Made by a program: the position numbers and the translations under genes. Below the pieces are notes generated by a model that ran no database searches, was not told the DNA's origin, and saw only the letters and a list, made by a program, of their open reading frames with translations. This document shows, piece by piece, positions 55,025-63,866 of a stretch of DNA of 64,000 nucleotides; positions within the stretch are counted from its first letter, which is position 1, and each line of letters opens with the position of its first letter. Source of the stretch: an uncultured Flavobacteriaceae bacterium (GTDB lineage Bacteria; Bacteroidota; Bacteroidia; Flavobacteriales; Flavobacteriaceae); assembly GCA_947494825.1 (NCBI GenBank), contig CANLWN010000005.1:434001-498000 (forward strand), given 5' to 3'.

Positions 55025-55033
55025 AATTCTTGT

Positions 55034-56281
55034 TCAGAAATTTAAAATTTCTTTTTGCAGCAGTTCAAAAGCTTTGTGCACGGCTTTTTGAACGATTCTT
55101 TCCCTGTGATTGCCCATAATAAATTTTTGGGAAAACACGCCCTTTGGGGAGGCAATAGCGATGAATACCGTGCCAATGTCAGCGTCGGAATCACCCTTGG
55201 TGGGACCTGCATTGCCTGTGGTGGCCACACCAAAGTCGGTGTCCATCAACCGCCGCACATTTTTGGCCATAGCCTCGGCTACCGGGGCACTCACCACGGA
55301 ATGGGCATCTACCAGTTTCTCGGGCACCCCGAGCACTTCTATTTTGGCCTGGGTGGCATAACTTACCACACTGCCCTTAAAATAGGCCGAGGCCCCCGGT
55401 TGAGCAGTGATTTGCTGGGCTATTTTGCCGCCGGTAAAGCTTTCAGCGGTGGCCAGGGTCATCTTTTTGGCGGTCAGCAGTTTGGCAAGGGTATGTTCAA
55501 TGGTTTCCCCATCTTCCTCCCCATAGATAATTTCACCTATGAGGTTGTAGAGTTTGTTGGACGCTTCCTCCATCGCAGCCGAAATAAGGGTATTATCGGT
55601 GCCCTTCGCTGTTAGTCTTAAGCGTACCTTCCCTAAACTAGGTAGATACGCCAGTTTAATAAAAGAAGGAAGATTTTCCTCCCAATCGGCGATGATTGCT
55701 GCAATGGCGCTTTCTCCCATGCCGTAGGTAACAATGGTCTTGTGTAAAATAAACGGACGTTTAAATTCCTTGACAATTTTTGGGATTACCTCCCTTTGCA
55801 TTAGGTTTTTCATCTCAAAGGGAACTCCGGGCATGGAAACAAAAGCCGTACCCTTTTCCATAATCCACATTCCAGGGGCGGTACCATAGGCATTGTGCAA
55901 TACCACGGCCTTGGAGGGTACGAGCGCCTGTCTTCTATTGACATCCGAAATGGGTGTTGCAATGAACTTTTTGAATAGCTGCTCTACATGATACAGTACT
56001 TGTTTGTCCTCTATCAAAGTATCTCCAAAATATTCACAAAGTGTGTGCTTGGTAATATCATCCTTGGTTGGGCCCAATCCGCCTGTAATCAAGATTACCT
56101 GGGCTCGGGATCTAGCCTCTTTTAAGGCACGCAAGATATGTGCCCTTTCGTCCTGAACCGATGTTATTTGATAGACAGAAACGCCTATTTTAGTTAGCTC
56201 TTGAGCGATGAACGTAGCATTGGAATCGACAATCTGACCTATCAGGATCTCATCCCCAATAGTAATTATCTCTGCGAACAT
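55034..56281 (-). CDS. cinA: CinA-family protein (competence/damage-inducible, NMN deamidase type)
   Basis: The 415-residue protein combines a molybdopterin-binding-like (MoCF) domain at the N-terminus (AEIITIGDEILIGQIVDSN, ILITGGLGPTKDD) with a CinA C-terminal domain (LATAESFTGGKIAQQI, VATTGNAGPTKG). The family includes pyridine-nucleotide repair enzymes (ADP-ribose pyrophosphatase and NMN deamidase). Its ATG shares one base with the stop of the Hpt gene (TAATG), so the two are coupled. Confidence 0.95.
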   Translation of the reverse strand: MFAEIITIGDEILIGQIVDSNATFIAQELTKIGVSVYQITSVQDERAHILRALKEARSRAQVILITGGLGPTKDDITKHTLCEYFGDTLIEDKQVLYHVEQLFKKFIATPISDVNRRQALVPSKAVVLHNAYGTAPGMWIMEKGTAFVSMPGVPFEMKNLMQREVIPKIVKEFKRPFILHKTIVTYGMGESAIAAIIADWEENLPSFIKLAYLPSLGKVRLRLTAKGTDNTLISAAMEEASNKLYNLIGEIIYGEEDGETIEHTLAKLLTAKKMTLATAESFTGGKIAQQITAQPGASAYFKGSVVSYATQAKIEVLGVPEKLVDAHSVVSAPVAEAMAKNVRRLMDTDFGVATTGNAGPTKGDSDADIGTVFIAIASPKGVFSQKFIMGNHRERIVQKAVHKAFELLQKEILNF

Positions 56282-56619
56282 TAGAAGTTAAAATCTTTTT
56301 TTAACTCGGAAATTACCTGATGGATGTCCTTTTTGAGTATCGGAAATCTTTTCTCGATTTCGGTACTATTGTCAGCATTCTTGCCCAAGGTCTCAATTTC
56401 CAGGGCGGTTGCGCGCGTCTGTTCCATGCCCAACAGGTCTACATTGGGTTTGATTTTATGGGCGAGTTTGTACACGTTTTCATAATCCCCTTCTGAAATG
56501 GCCGCTTCCAGTGCAAACAGATCCTGTGGTACTTCTTCCAAAAAGACCGAAATCACGGAATTGACGAAATCCTCATCTCCCTCCGCCATTTCATTTATTT
56601 TATCGAGATTGTATATCAT
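56281..56619 (-). CDS. Hpt-domain phosphotransfer protein
   Basis: The 112 residues form a four-helix Hpt domain with the phospho-accepting His54 in KLAHKIKPNV. There is no kinase or receiver fused or adjacent. It would relay phosphate between a hybrid kinase and a response regulator located elsewhere. Its stop overlaps the cinA start, and its ATG directly follows the stop of the FAH-family gene. Confidence 0.88.
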   Translation of the reverse strand: MIYNLDKINEMAEGDEDFVNSVISVFLEEVPQDLFALEAAISEGDYENVYKLAHKIKPNVDLLGMEQTRATALEIETLGKNADNSTEIEKRFPILKKDIHQVISELKKDFNF

Positions 56620-57231
56620 TTACTTGATTTTAACCGAAAAGAGCTCTTTGCCCTCAAGTACGCCGGAAAGATAATCATTTGTCTGTATTCTTCCAACCCC
56701 CGCAGGCGTTCCCGTAAAAATTATGTCCCCTTTTTTCAACATAAAATACCTGGAAACATAAGAAATCAGTTCATCTATCTTCCAAAGCATCAGACCGGTA
56801 TTGCCCTGCTGGACCGGAACTGTGTTTTTTAGCAAGGAAAAATTCAAATTGTTCAGGTCTTCAAAATCCGATTTCGGAAGCCACTTCCCTATAACGGCGG
56901 CACCGTCAAAGCCCTTGGCTTTTTCCCATGGAAGGCCCTTTTCCTTTAACTTGGATTGCAGGTCCCTGGCCGTAAAATCAATGCCCAGACCTACCTCATC
57001 GTAATACTTGTGTGCAAATTTTTCATCGATATGCTTCCCTACTTTCTTTATTTTCACAAGGACCTCTACTTCATAATGCACGTCCTCGGAAAAATCGGGG
57101 ATATAAAAATCCTGTTCCTTGGGCAGTACGGCCGAGTCCGGTTTAATGAATACCACAGGGTCCGTAGGTCTTTCGTTGGCCAATTCCTCGATGTGATCGG
57201 CGTAATTTCGCCCTATACAGATCAGCTTCAT
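56620..57231 (-). CDS. Fumarylacetoacetate hydrolase-family protein
   Basis: The 203-residue protein is a minimal FAH fold: MKLICIGRNYADHIEEL, the metal-binding EVEVLVKIKKVG and the C-terminal GDIIFTGTPAGVGRI. Such proteins act as acylpyruvate hydrolases or oxaloacetate decarboxylases. No aromatic-catabolism genes are nearby, so a general metabolite-repair role is more likely. It lies in a tight operon with Hpt and cinA, with the exonuclease gene 48 bp upstream. Confidence 0.92.
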   Translation of the reverse strand: MKLICIGRNYADHIEELANERPTDPVVFIKPDSAVLPKEQDFYIPDFSEDVHYEVEVLVKIKKVGKHIDEKFAHKYYDEVGLGIDFTARDLQSKLKEKGLPWEKAKGFDGAAVIGKWLPKSDFEDLNNLNFSLLKNTVPVQQGNTGLMLWKIDELISYVSRYFMLKKGDIIFTGTPAGVGRIQTNDYLSGVLEGKELFSVKIK

Positions 57232-57279
57232 ATTTAGGTATGGGATTTTGCTAAAGGCAGGAAATACTAAGGATGCTTC

Positions 57280-58056
57280 CTAGCCCAGTTTATTGTTCAA
57301 CTTACTTAATTTAATTTGGGTCAATACCTTTTTGGTATATAAGGGAAAGTCAGCATTGAGGATCCACCCAAAATACCCCGGTTCCTTTTCCAATACCTCA
57401 TGCACTTTTTTGCCCTTGTGCTTTCCAAAGGAAAAAATGGCATCGCCTTCCTCATCCAGGACAATGAATCCTGCCAAATCAACCGATTGCCTACGGGTCG
57501 AGAACTGGGACAGTTTTTTTACGTTGTTCTCCAATTCCGGATAACGTTCCAATTGGGATAACAGCACCTCATAGGTGGCATGGGTATCCGCCTCGGCACT
57601 GTGCGCATCGGTCAGTTCCTTATCACAATAGAACTTATAGGCCGCCCCCAAGGTCCGTTTTTCCATTTTGTGAAAGATGGTCTGGACATCCACGGAAACC
57701 ATGTGTTTCATATCAAAATCCAAATCGGCTCGTAGCATCTCTTCGGCCAGTAAGGGAATGTCAAAACGATCGGAGTTGAACCCTGCCAGGTCACTGTCCT
57801 TGATCATGCTGTATATTTCTTTGGAAAGTTCCTTGAAAGTAGGTTCCTTGGCCACTTTCTCATTGGTGATGCCATGTACTGCTATCACGTCTTCCGGAAT
57901 GAGCATCTCTGGATTTATCAGCCAGGTTTTGCTTTCTTTATTTCCGTTGGGAAAGACCTTTAGAATGGAAATTTCCACAATCCTATCCTTGGCCACATTA
58001 GTGCCTGTGGTTTCAAGGTCAAAAAAACAAATGGGTTTGGTTAGCTTTAATTGCAT
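57280..58056 (-). CDS. DnaQ-like 3'-5' exonuclease
   Basis: The ATG at 58056 (MQLKLTKPICFFDLETTGTN) is preferred to a TTG at 58077. The 258-residue protein has DEDDh exonuclease motifs: FFDLETTG (Exo I), SDLAGFNSDRFDIPLLAEEM (Exo II) and AHSAEADTHATYEVL (Exo III). The C-terminal FGKHKGKKVHEVLEKEPGYF segment is a quorum-like extension often found in Bacteroidota homologues. It is a stand-alone nuclease, not the polymerase III epsilon subunit with certainty. Confidence 0.92.
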   Translation of the reverse strand: MQLKLTKPICFFDLETTGTNVAKDRIVEISILKVFPNGNKESKTWLINPEMLIPEDVIAVHGITNEKVAKEPTFKELSKEIYSMIKDSDLAGFNSDRFDIPLLAEEMLRADLDFDMKHMVSVDVQTIFHKMEKRTLGAAYKFYCDKELTDAHSAEADTHATYEVLLSQLERYPELENNVKKLSQFSTRRQSVDLAGFIVLDEEGDAIFSFGKHKGKKVHEVLEKEPGYFGWILNADFPLYTKKVLTQIKLSKLNNKLG

Positions 58057-58116
58057 ACCGTTCTTTGGTTTGTGCAAAGATAGTTTTTAGCCCGCTATCT
58101 GGGTAAGGACAAGGAA

Positions 58117-58902
58117 TTATTTTTTGGATTTGGCAAACAACCAAGGCAGCAGATCAGGCTCCTGGAAGGCGTTGTCCCAACTGTTGTGGCCTACCCCGGG
58201 ATAGAGGGAGAATTTTACCTCCGCTCCCGCTGTTTCCAAGGCCGTCACCATATGTTGGGAATAGCTATGGTGCACCGCCCCATCGTTGTCCCCATGGAAC
58301 ACCCACCAAGACGGGCCGGTCAGTTTTACAGCCGTGCCGGGATGTGCCCCCCCGCAAATGGGAAAGGCGGCTGCAAAGGTTTTGGGGTTTCTACGGACCA
58401 TTTCAAAGGTCCCCATTCCACCCATGGAAAGCCCGCCGATGTACATGCGGTCCCTATCTACCGAATGTTCCTTTAACAAAGCCCTTAGCAATTTTTGTAG
58501 GGCTATCATGGCATAGGTGGGCTTGCCCTTTTCCTGAAAGACAAACCTAAGGTTCTTACCCCCTTCTTTTGCCCCCACATTGCTCCAGGCGCTTTCCTTT
58601 GGACATTGCGGAAAGACCACGATGGCAGGGTAATGCTCCTTTATCTCATTTTTAAGAAACAGATCGGCCCCATGCACCAATTGCAGTTCATTGTCCTTAC
58701 CCCGTTCCCCTGAGCCATGCAGGAACAGGATTAAGGGATAGGCTTTTTCAGCATTGTAGTCCTGGGGCAGCAAAATCCGATAGGGCATGCTATACTTGCC
58801 CTTTTTAAAAACTTTCTTCGCAAAGACCGATCGATCTTGGGCGCAAAGCTTGGAAAGGGATATCGTGCAGATTATGGTAAGTAAGATGGAAATGGTTTTC
58901 AT
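58117..58902 (-). CDS. Exported alpha/beta-hydrolase (esterase, PHB-depolymerase-like)
   Basis: The 261-residue protein has a signal peptide (MKTISILLTIICTISLSKLCA) and an alpha/beta-hydrolase fold: oxyanion segment LILFLHGSGERGKDN, nucleophile elbow GGLSMGGMG, an Asp in FHGDNDGAVHH and the catalytic His in GVGHNSWDNAF. It belongs to the group of secreted feruloyl-esterase or prolyl-oligopeptidase-like enzymes; the substrate is unknown. It is monocistronic. Confidence 0.9.
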   Translation of the reverse strand: MKTISILLTIICTISLSKLCAQDRSVFAKKVFKKGKYSMPYRILLPQDYNAEKAYPLILFLHGSGERGKDNELQLVHGADLFLKNEIKEHYPAIVVFPQCPKESAWSNVGAKEGGKNLRFVFQEKGKPTYAMIALQKLLRALLKEHSVDRDRMYIGGLSMGGMGTFEMVRRNPKTFAAAFPICGGAHPGTAVKLTGPSWWVFHGDNDGAVHHSYSQHMVTALETAGAEVKFSLYPGVGHNSWDNAFQEPDLLPWLFAKSKK

Positions 58903-58930
58903 TTTTGTCTGGAATAACTAGGACCAAAAA

Positions 58931-58960
58931 TAAAAAAAGCCCTGTGAAATCAGGGCTTTT
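58931..58960 (-). terminator. Intrinsic terminator downstream of the E2 gene
   Basis: AAAAGCCCTG pairs with CAGGGCTTTT on the minus strand, about 24 bp after the E2 stop. The T-run TTTTTTTATT follows. The hairpin has U-rich sequence on both sides and could work in both directions. Confidence 0.88.
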
Positions 58961-58983
58961 ATACGATTAAATACGGGGTATCC

Positions 58984-60351
58984 CTAAATTTCCCTATTGG
59001 GGTCCCAGGCCTCAAGGTAATCTGCCACCGCTTTTACGAACATACCACCTAAAGCTCCGTTCACCACACGGTGGTCGTAGCTGTGCGATAGAAACATTTT
59101 ACTCCTGACCCCGATAAAATCACCCTCCGGGGTCTCTATCACGGCGGGGAGCTTACGGATGGCGCCCAAGGCCAATATGCCTACTTGGGGCTGATTGATT
59201 ATCGGCGTTCCAAATACACTGCCAAAAGTCCCTACATTGGTCACGGTGTAGGTACCGTCCTTTACCTCGTCTGGCTTTAAGGCGTTGTTCCTAGACCTGT
59301 GGGCCAAATCATTGACCACCTTGGCCATACCCACCAAATTCAACTGGTCTGCATTTTTGATGACGGGTACGATCAGATTGCCGTCAGGAAGGGCCGCTGC
59401 CATACCTATATTGATGTTCTTTTTCTTGATTACGGTATCCCCATCTACCGAAATATTCACCATGGGGAAGTTCTTTAAGGCTTTGGCCACGGCCTCCATG
59501 AATATCGGGGTAAAGGTCAATTTCTCTCCCTCCCTTTCCTCGAACGCCTTTTTCACCTTATTTCTCCAATTTACCACATTGGTCACGTCTACCTCCACGA
59601 AACTCTGAACATGAGCGGAAGTGGAAATGCTATGGGACATATGATGGGCAATAAGCTTACCCATACGGGTCATGGGAATTACTTCGTCATCGGCGTGGAC
59701 CGGTGCGGCACTAGGTTTGGGTTTCTCCACAGGAGCTTGCGTATCCGCTTTGGGGACCGCCTGTTCCGCCTGAGGTTTAGGACTTTCCTCTACACCTGCG
59801 GCCCTCCCCTCCTTGCGGCCTGCCACATAGTCCAAAATATCGTTTTTGGTTACCCTGCCTTCTTTACCCGTGCCGGCTATTCCATCCAGTTCGGCTATGG
59901 AAATGCCTTCCTGCTTCGCAATGTTTTTTACCAAGGGGGAATAGAATCGGTCTGTACTGGTTGGTGTACTCGCTGTCTCCAGAACGGGGGACGCTATGGT
60001 TTCCTTTACCTCCTGCACCTTATTTTCCAGTGCTACAACGGCCTCTTCCGGAGCATCGACCTGAGCTTCCACTTCCGAAGAACCATTGTCCGATGCACTT
60101 GGCAAACTGCCATTGACCTCAATGATCGCAACGGTCTGTCCTACCGAAATAACATCATCCACATCAAAGCGCTTTTCCAGTAAAACACCGTCTACCTCAC
60201 TGGGAACCTCCGAATCTACCTTATCCGTGGCAATTTCGAAAACGGCCTCATCCATTTCAATCGTATCACCAACTTCCTTCAGCCAAGAAGTGAGGGTTGC
60301 CTCTGCAACGCTCTCTCCCATTTGCGGTAATTTTAATTCAAATTTTGACAT
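58984..60351 (-). CDS. 2-oxoacid dehydrogenase E2 (dihydrolipoamide acyltransferase)
   Basis: The 455-residue protein has one lipoyl domain at the N-terminus (lipoylated Lys44 in ATDKVDSEVP), an Ala/Glu/Pro linker, a peripheral-subunit-binding domain (about 136-176, YSPLVKNIAKQEGISIAELD) and a catalytic acyltransferase domain ending with SYDHRVVNGALGG. The motifs fit a branched-chain or general E2 rather than the pyruvate E2, which has several lipoyl domains in some species. E1 and E3 genes are not adjacent. It is a single-gene unit. Confidence 0.94.
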   Translation of the reverse strand: MSKFELKLPQMGESVAEATLTSWLKEVGDTIEMDEAVFEIATDKVDSEVPSEVDGVLLEKRFDVDDVISVGQTVAIIEVNGSLPSASDNGSSEVEAQVDAPEEAVVALENKVQEVKETIASPVLETASTPTSTDRFYSPLVKNIAKQEGISIAELDGIAGTGKEGRVTKNDILDYVAGRKEGRAAGVEESPKPQAEQAVPKADTQAPVEKPKPSAAPVHADDEVIPMTRMGKLIAHHMSHSISTSAHVQSFVEVDVTNVVNWRNKVKKAFEEREGEKLTFTPIFMEAVAKALKNFPMVNISVDGDTVIKKKNINIGMAAALPDGNLIVPVIKNADQLNLVGMAKVVNDLAHRSRNNALKPDEVKDGTYTVTNVGTFGSVFGTPIINQPQVGILALGAIRKLPAVIETPEGDFIGVRSKMFLSHSYDHRVVNGALGGMFVKAVADYLEAWDPNREI

Positions 60352-60446
60352 ATTATTAGTTAAAGTGCTTTTTTGGACTACTATTTTGCAAAAATACTAA
60401 AAAAAACGCCCAATCATTATGTTTAACTCATTTTTTGACTTCCCTT

Positions 60447-61067
60447 CTACGAGGCTTTTATGGAATTCACAAAAGGTATCCTGTTCAAAATACTTCGCCC
60501 TAGTGTAACCTCATCTGCATACTCCAACTCGTCTCCCACTGCGATTCCCCTTGCTATGGTGGACGTTTTCAGTGGCAGTTCCTCGAGCTGTTTGTAAATA
60601 TAGAAATTGGTGGTATCGCCTTCCATGGTGGAACTAAGGGCAAAAATAAGTTCCTTTACCTTCCCTTGTTTGGCTTTGTTTACCAAAGATGCTATGGTAA
60701 GGTCTTGCGGCCCAATGCCCTCCATGGGTGAGATCTTGCCCCCAAGGACGTGGTACATTCCTCTGTACTGTCCCGTATTTTCAATGGCCATTACATCCCT
60801 AATATCCTCCACCACGCAAATAAGTCTGCCATCCCTTTTGGGGTTGGCGCAAATTTCACACAGTGCTACATCCGAGATATTGTGGCAGTTGCTACAAAAC
60901 TTGATGTCCTCGCGCAAATGGAGCAAAGCTTTGGATAATCTGCTGGTTTGATCGGCCGGCTGTTTCAATAGGTGCAGTACCAGGCGCAAGGCCGTACGCT
61001 TACCTATACCAGGTAATTGCGACATTTCATAAACCGCATTTTCCAAGAGTTTCGAAGAAAATTCCAT
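60447..61067 (-). CDS. recR: Recombination mediator RecR
   Basis: The 206-residue protein has the helix-hairpin-helix [20 protein letters not shown], the Cys4 zinc finger [20 protein letters not shown] and a Toprim domain ([33 protein letters not shown]). It assists RecF/RecO in loading RecA at gaps. It is divergent from the symporter with 67 bp between the start codons. Confidence 0.97.
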   Translation of the reverse strand: MEFSSKLLENAVYEMSQLPGIGKRTALRLVLHLLKQPADQTSRLSKALLHLREDIKFCSNCHNISDVALCEICANPKRDGRLICVVEDIRDVMAIENTGQYRGMYHVLGGKISPMEGIGPQDLTIASLVNKAKQGKVKELIFALSSTMEGDTTNFYIYKQLEELPLKTSTIARGIAVGDELEYADEVTLGRSILNRIPFVNSIKAS

Positions 61068-61134
61068 AGCCGTAAAATTACGATTTTAGATTTATGTTTT
61101 AAGTTTTTGTACTTTGCATTTGAAATTTATTTTT

Positions 61135-62595
61135 ATGACAGCTTCCCATATTCTGCTCTTGATCGGCGGATATTTTTTATTACTCCTTCTCATTTCCTAC
61201 TTCACCGGAAAAAACGATTCCAACGCCGACTTTTTCAGAGCAGGAAAACAATCCCCTTGGTATTTGGTGGCCTTTGGAATGATCGGCACCTCCCTGTCAG
61301 GGGTCACTTTCATTTCCGTTCCCGGTTGGGTGGAAAGTTCGGAATTTGGGTATATGCAGGTCGTGTTCGGTTATTTGGTCGGCTATTTTGTAATCGCCTA
61401 TCTATTGATGCCGATTTATTACCGATTAAATGTTACCTCAATCTATGAATATTTGGGCCAACGGTTTGGCCCAACAAGTTATAAGACCGGATCTTTTTTC
61501 TTCTTTATCTCTAGGGTGCTGGGTGCTTCCTTCCGCCTATTTTTGGTAGCCATTGTGCTACAGCAATTTGTTTTTGACGCCTGGAACGTACCTTTTGAGG
61601 TTACGGTAATCCTCTCCATTGTGCTCATTTGGATCTATACCTTCAGGGGCGGGATAAAGACCATTGTGTGGACAGACACGTTGCAAACGCTGTTTATGTT
61701 GTTGTCCGTAGGGCTTTCTATTTATTTTATCAATGAAAAATTGGATTGGAGCTTTTCCGAATTTTTGGCCTCGGACGAGTTAAAGCAATACAACACCATC
61801 TTGTTTACCGAGGATTTCTTTGCGAGGAACCACTTTCTGAAATCTTTTTTTGGGGGAATGTTCATAACGATTTGCATGACCGGCCTGGATCAGGACATGA
61901 TGCAAAAAAACCTTACCTGTAAGACGTTAAAGGATGCCCAAACGAATATGGTCTCCTTTAGTTTGGTGCTGGTGGTGGTTAATTTCTTTTTCTTGTTGTT
62001 AGGGGCACTTTTGTTCATCTATGCGGCCAAATTTGATATTGCAATCCCACTTATGGATGGCGAGGCAAAAGCCGACCTGCTTTTTCCTGAAATTGCCCTG
62101 AACAGCGGTTTGGGCATTGCAGTGGCCGCAACCTTTATGCTAGGACTTATAGCTGCCGCATACAGCAGTGCGGACAGTGCATTAACCGCTTTGACCACTT
62201 CCTTTTGTGTAGATTTCCTCGGTATAGAAAAACGCCCGGAACCCAACCAAAAAAAACTGCGCAAAAAGACCCACATTGGCATGAGCGCCTTGCTTGTTGT
62301 GGTCATCATCATCTTTAAATATGTGCTGGACAGGAACGTTATAGATGGGTTGCTTACCGTGGCCACCTATACCTATGGTCCCCTTTTGGGGCTGTTTGCC
62401 TTCGGAATTTTCACCAAGTACAAGATCCGTGACGCTTATTCCTGGGTCGTGGCCCTAATTTCCGTGGCCCTGATCGTTATGATTGCAAATATCCCTTCGG
62501 ATTGGCTAGGCGGTTATGTCGTGGGCTACGAATTGTTGCCGATTAACGGTTTGTTCACCTTTATAGGCCTTTTCCTGATACGCAACAAGGGTTGA
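61135..62595 (+). CDS. Sodium:solute symporter (SSS family)
   Basis: The ATG at 61135 ([20 protein letters not shown]) is used; a TTG at 61114 would add seven residues. The 486-residue protein has about 13 membrane helices and SSS landmarks: [44 protein letters not shown] and [16 protein letters not shown]. It co-transports Na+ with a small solute; the substrate cannot be told. It is a single gene divergent from recR. Confidence 0.94.
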   Translation: MTASHILLLIGGYFLLLLLISYFTGKNDSNADFFRAGKQSPWYLVAFGMIGTSLSGVTFISVPGWVESSEFGYMQVVFGYLVGYFVIAYLLMPIYYRLNVTSIYEYLGQRFGPTSYKTGSFFFFISRVLGASFRLFLVAIVLQQFVFDAWNVPFEVTVILSIVLIWIYTFRGGIKTIVWTDTLQTLFMLLSVGLSIYFINEKLDWSFSEFLASDELKQYNTILFTEDFFARNHFLKSFFGGMFITICMTGLDQDMMQKNLTCKTLKDAQTNMVSFSLVLVVVNFFFLLLGALLFIYAAKFDIAIPLMDGEAKADLLFPEIALNSGLGIAVAATFMLGLIAAAYSSADSALTALTTSFCVDFLGIEKRPEPNQKKLRKKTHIGMSALLVVVIIIFKYVLDRNVIDGLLTVATYTYGPLLGLFAFGIFTKYKIRDAYSWVVALISVALIVMIANIPSDWLGGYVVGYELLPINGLFTFIGLFLIRNKG

Positions 62596-62598
62596 ATA

Positions 62599-63129
62599 TC
62601 AATCGGTATTGTCCAAAAGAGCCCGCAGCACCCTGAGTTCATCCAAAATGGATGCTCCCGTTGCTTTCAGATACGCTTCCGATAAGGACGGATCGCCATG
62701 GATCGTGTTGTCCAATTGATACAGCAGCTTATCTTGCTTAAAGTAGCTTTTTATCTCATTCAATTCCACTTCATCCTGCTCGGTATCGTAAGCCCCGTCC
62801 ATGGGTTTTACATACTGAATATGTTGCTCCCGGGCATAGCGAAGGCTATCGTTTTCCAGATAAAACCGCTTTTCCAGTTCAAAGCTGCTGCCCCTACCCT
62901 TCAAGACCATTTTTCGCAGCGTTTGATCTTCATAGTACACTTTTAGAATCGCCATTTTGGAACTGAAATTCTCAATTTGGAAGCTGTCTACCTTGGTCCA
63001 ATGCTCTTGTTCATCCAAATGGGCTACAAGGGTATCCAAGGTCTTGATATACGTCGCTGTCTGTTTGTCCTGCCCCACCGCCCAGTGGAGGTATACAAAT
63101 AAGACAAGAAACAATTGTTTTTTTAACAT
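62599..63129 (-). CDS. Exported hypothetical protein
   Basis: The ATG at 63129 gives a signal peptide (MLKKQLFLVLFVYLHWAVGQ) and avoids overlap with the upstream CoA-binding gene. The 176-residue product is rich in charged and beta-prone segments (LEKRFYLENDSLRYAREQHI) and has no recognised domain. Its start follows the CoA-binding stop by 7 bp, so it is in the same transcript. Confidence 0.7.
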   Translation of the reverse strand: MLKKQLFLVLFVYLHWAVGQDKQTATYIKTLDTLVAHLDEQEHWTKVDSFQIENFSSKMAILKVYYEDQTLRKMVLKGRGSSFELEKRFYLENDSLRYAREQHIQYVKPMDGAYDTEQDEVELNEIKSYFKQDKLLYQLDNTIHGDPSLSEAYLKATGASILDELRVLRALLDNTD

Positions 63130-63136
63130 GATGGAC

Positions 63137-63496
63137 TCAGTATTGATCTGTTGCAAGCAACGCCAGGGTGCAGGCCACTTCCACTTTGATCTCGGCTTGT
63201 TCCAACAAACTGTAAAAGGCAGGGTTCTCGGTCCCTGGATTAAAAATTACCCTACGTGGCCCCAGGCCAATGATAAGATCGTAATACGCAGGCTGACGCC
63301 TGGGATTGATATACAAAGTTATGGTATCCAAATTTTGAAAATCCTCTAAATTGGTCTTAATTTGTATCCCTGAAATTTCTCCCGCCCTAAGCCCAAAAGC
63401 TTCGGTTTCAATTGCATGGGCAAGGAGTCGGTTCACAACTAAATTACTATAGCGATTCGGTTTTAGGGAAGCTCCAAAAACAAGCGTTTTTTTCAT
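63137..63496 (-). CDS. CoA-binding domain protein
   Basis: The 119-residue protein is a small Rossmann fold: MKKTLVFGASLKPNRYSNLV with the GASxxPxRYS phosphate-binding turn, a middle LYINPRRQPAYYDLI and a C-terminal RVIFNPGTENPAFYSLL. It belongs to the CoA_binding_2 family, which binds CoA or a related nucleotide. Its exact role is unknown. It is the first gene of a two-gene unit with the exported hypothetical. Confidence 0.9.
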   Translation of the reverse strand: MKKTLVFGASLKPNRYSNLVVNRLLAHAIETEAFGLRAGEISGIQIKTNLEDFQNLDTITLYINPRRQPAYYDLIIGLGPRRVIFNPGTENPAFYSLLEQAEIKVEVACTLALLATDQY

Positions 63497-63866
63497 CTGT
63501 TAATTTGGATGTTAAACTGTGTTAAGGTGTGTAACGTTTTAAAAAAAAATTCGTCTATTGTTTGATGCTAAAAGTTAGTCATTGATTTTGCTATATTTTT
63601 TTATAGTTAATGGTTAGTGTTTAGTATAGCTTATCAATGAAAGAAACCCCGGCGGTACCGTCGGGGTTTTATTTTTAAGCCCTTCTTTGAAACTGGCAAC
63701 CATTGACCATACAGATACCGCAAAGATACGTCATGGCCCTTAAGCCCTTTGCTTCCCATTTTTATTTAGTGTTAAAATATGTTAAAAGAAATTCAAACGG
63801 TAACATCTCGCCTCTTTTATCGTCTAGTAGGTAACATCAATCCATCAATCAAAAAACGAACATCAG
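63497..63866. other. Divergent intergenic region containing a plus-strand terminator
   Basis: These 370 bp separate the CoA-binding gene from the outer-membrane protein start at 63867. They hold an AT-rich part with a -7-like TATATTTT (63592-63599) and a strong terminator at 63643-63678 that no annotated gene explains. No credible ORF was seen. Confidence 0.5.
63643..63678 (+). terminator. Orphan intrinsic terminator
   Basis: AAACCCCGGCGG (63644-63655) pairs with CCGTCGGGGTTT (63658-63669) with one G-T pair and is followed by TATTTTT. No gene ends upstream on the plus strand, so it must terminate a short RNA or the leader of the gene at 63867. Confidence 0.8.
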
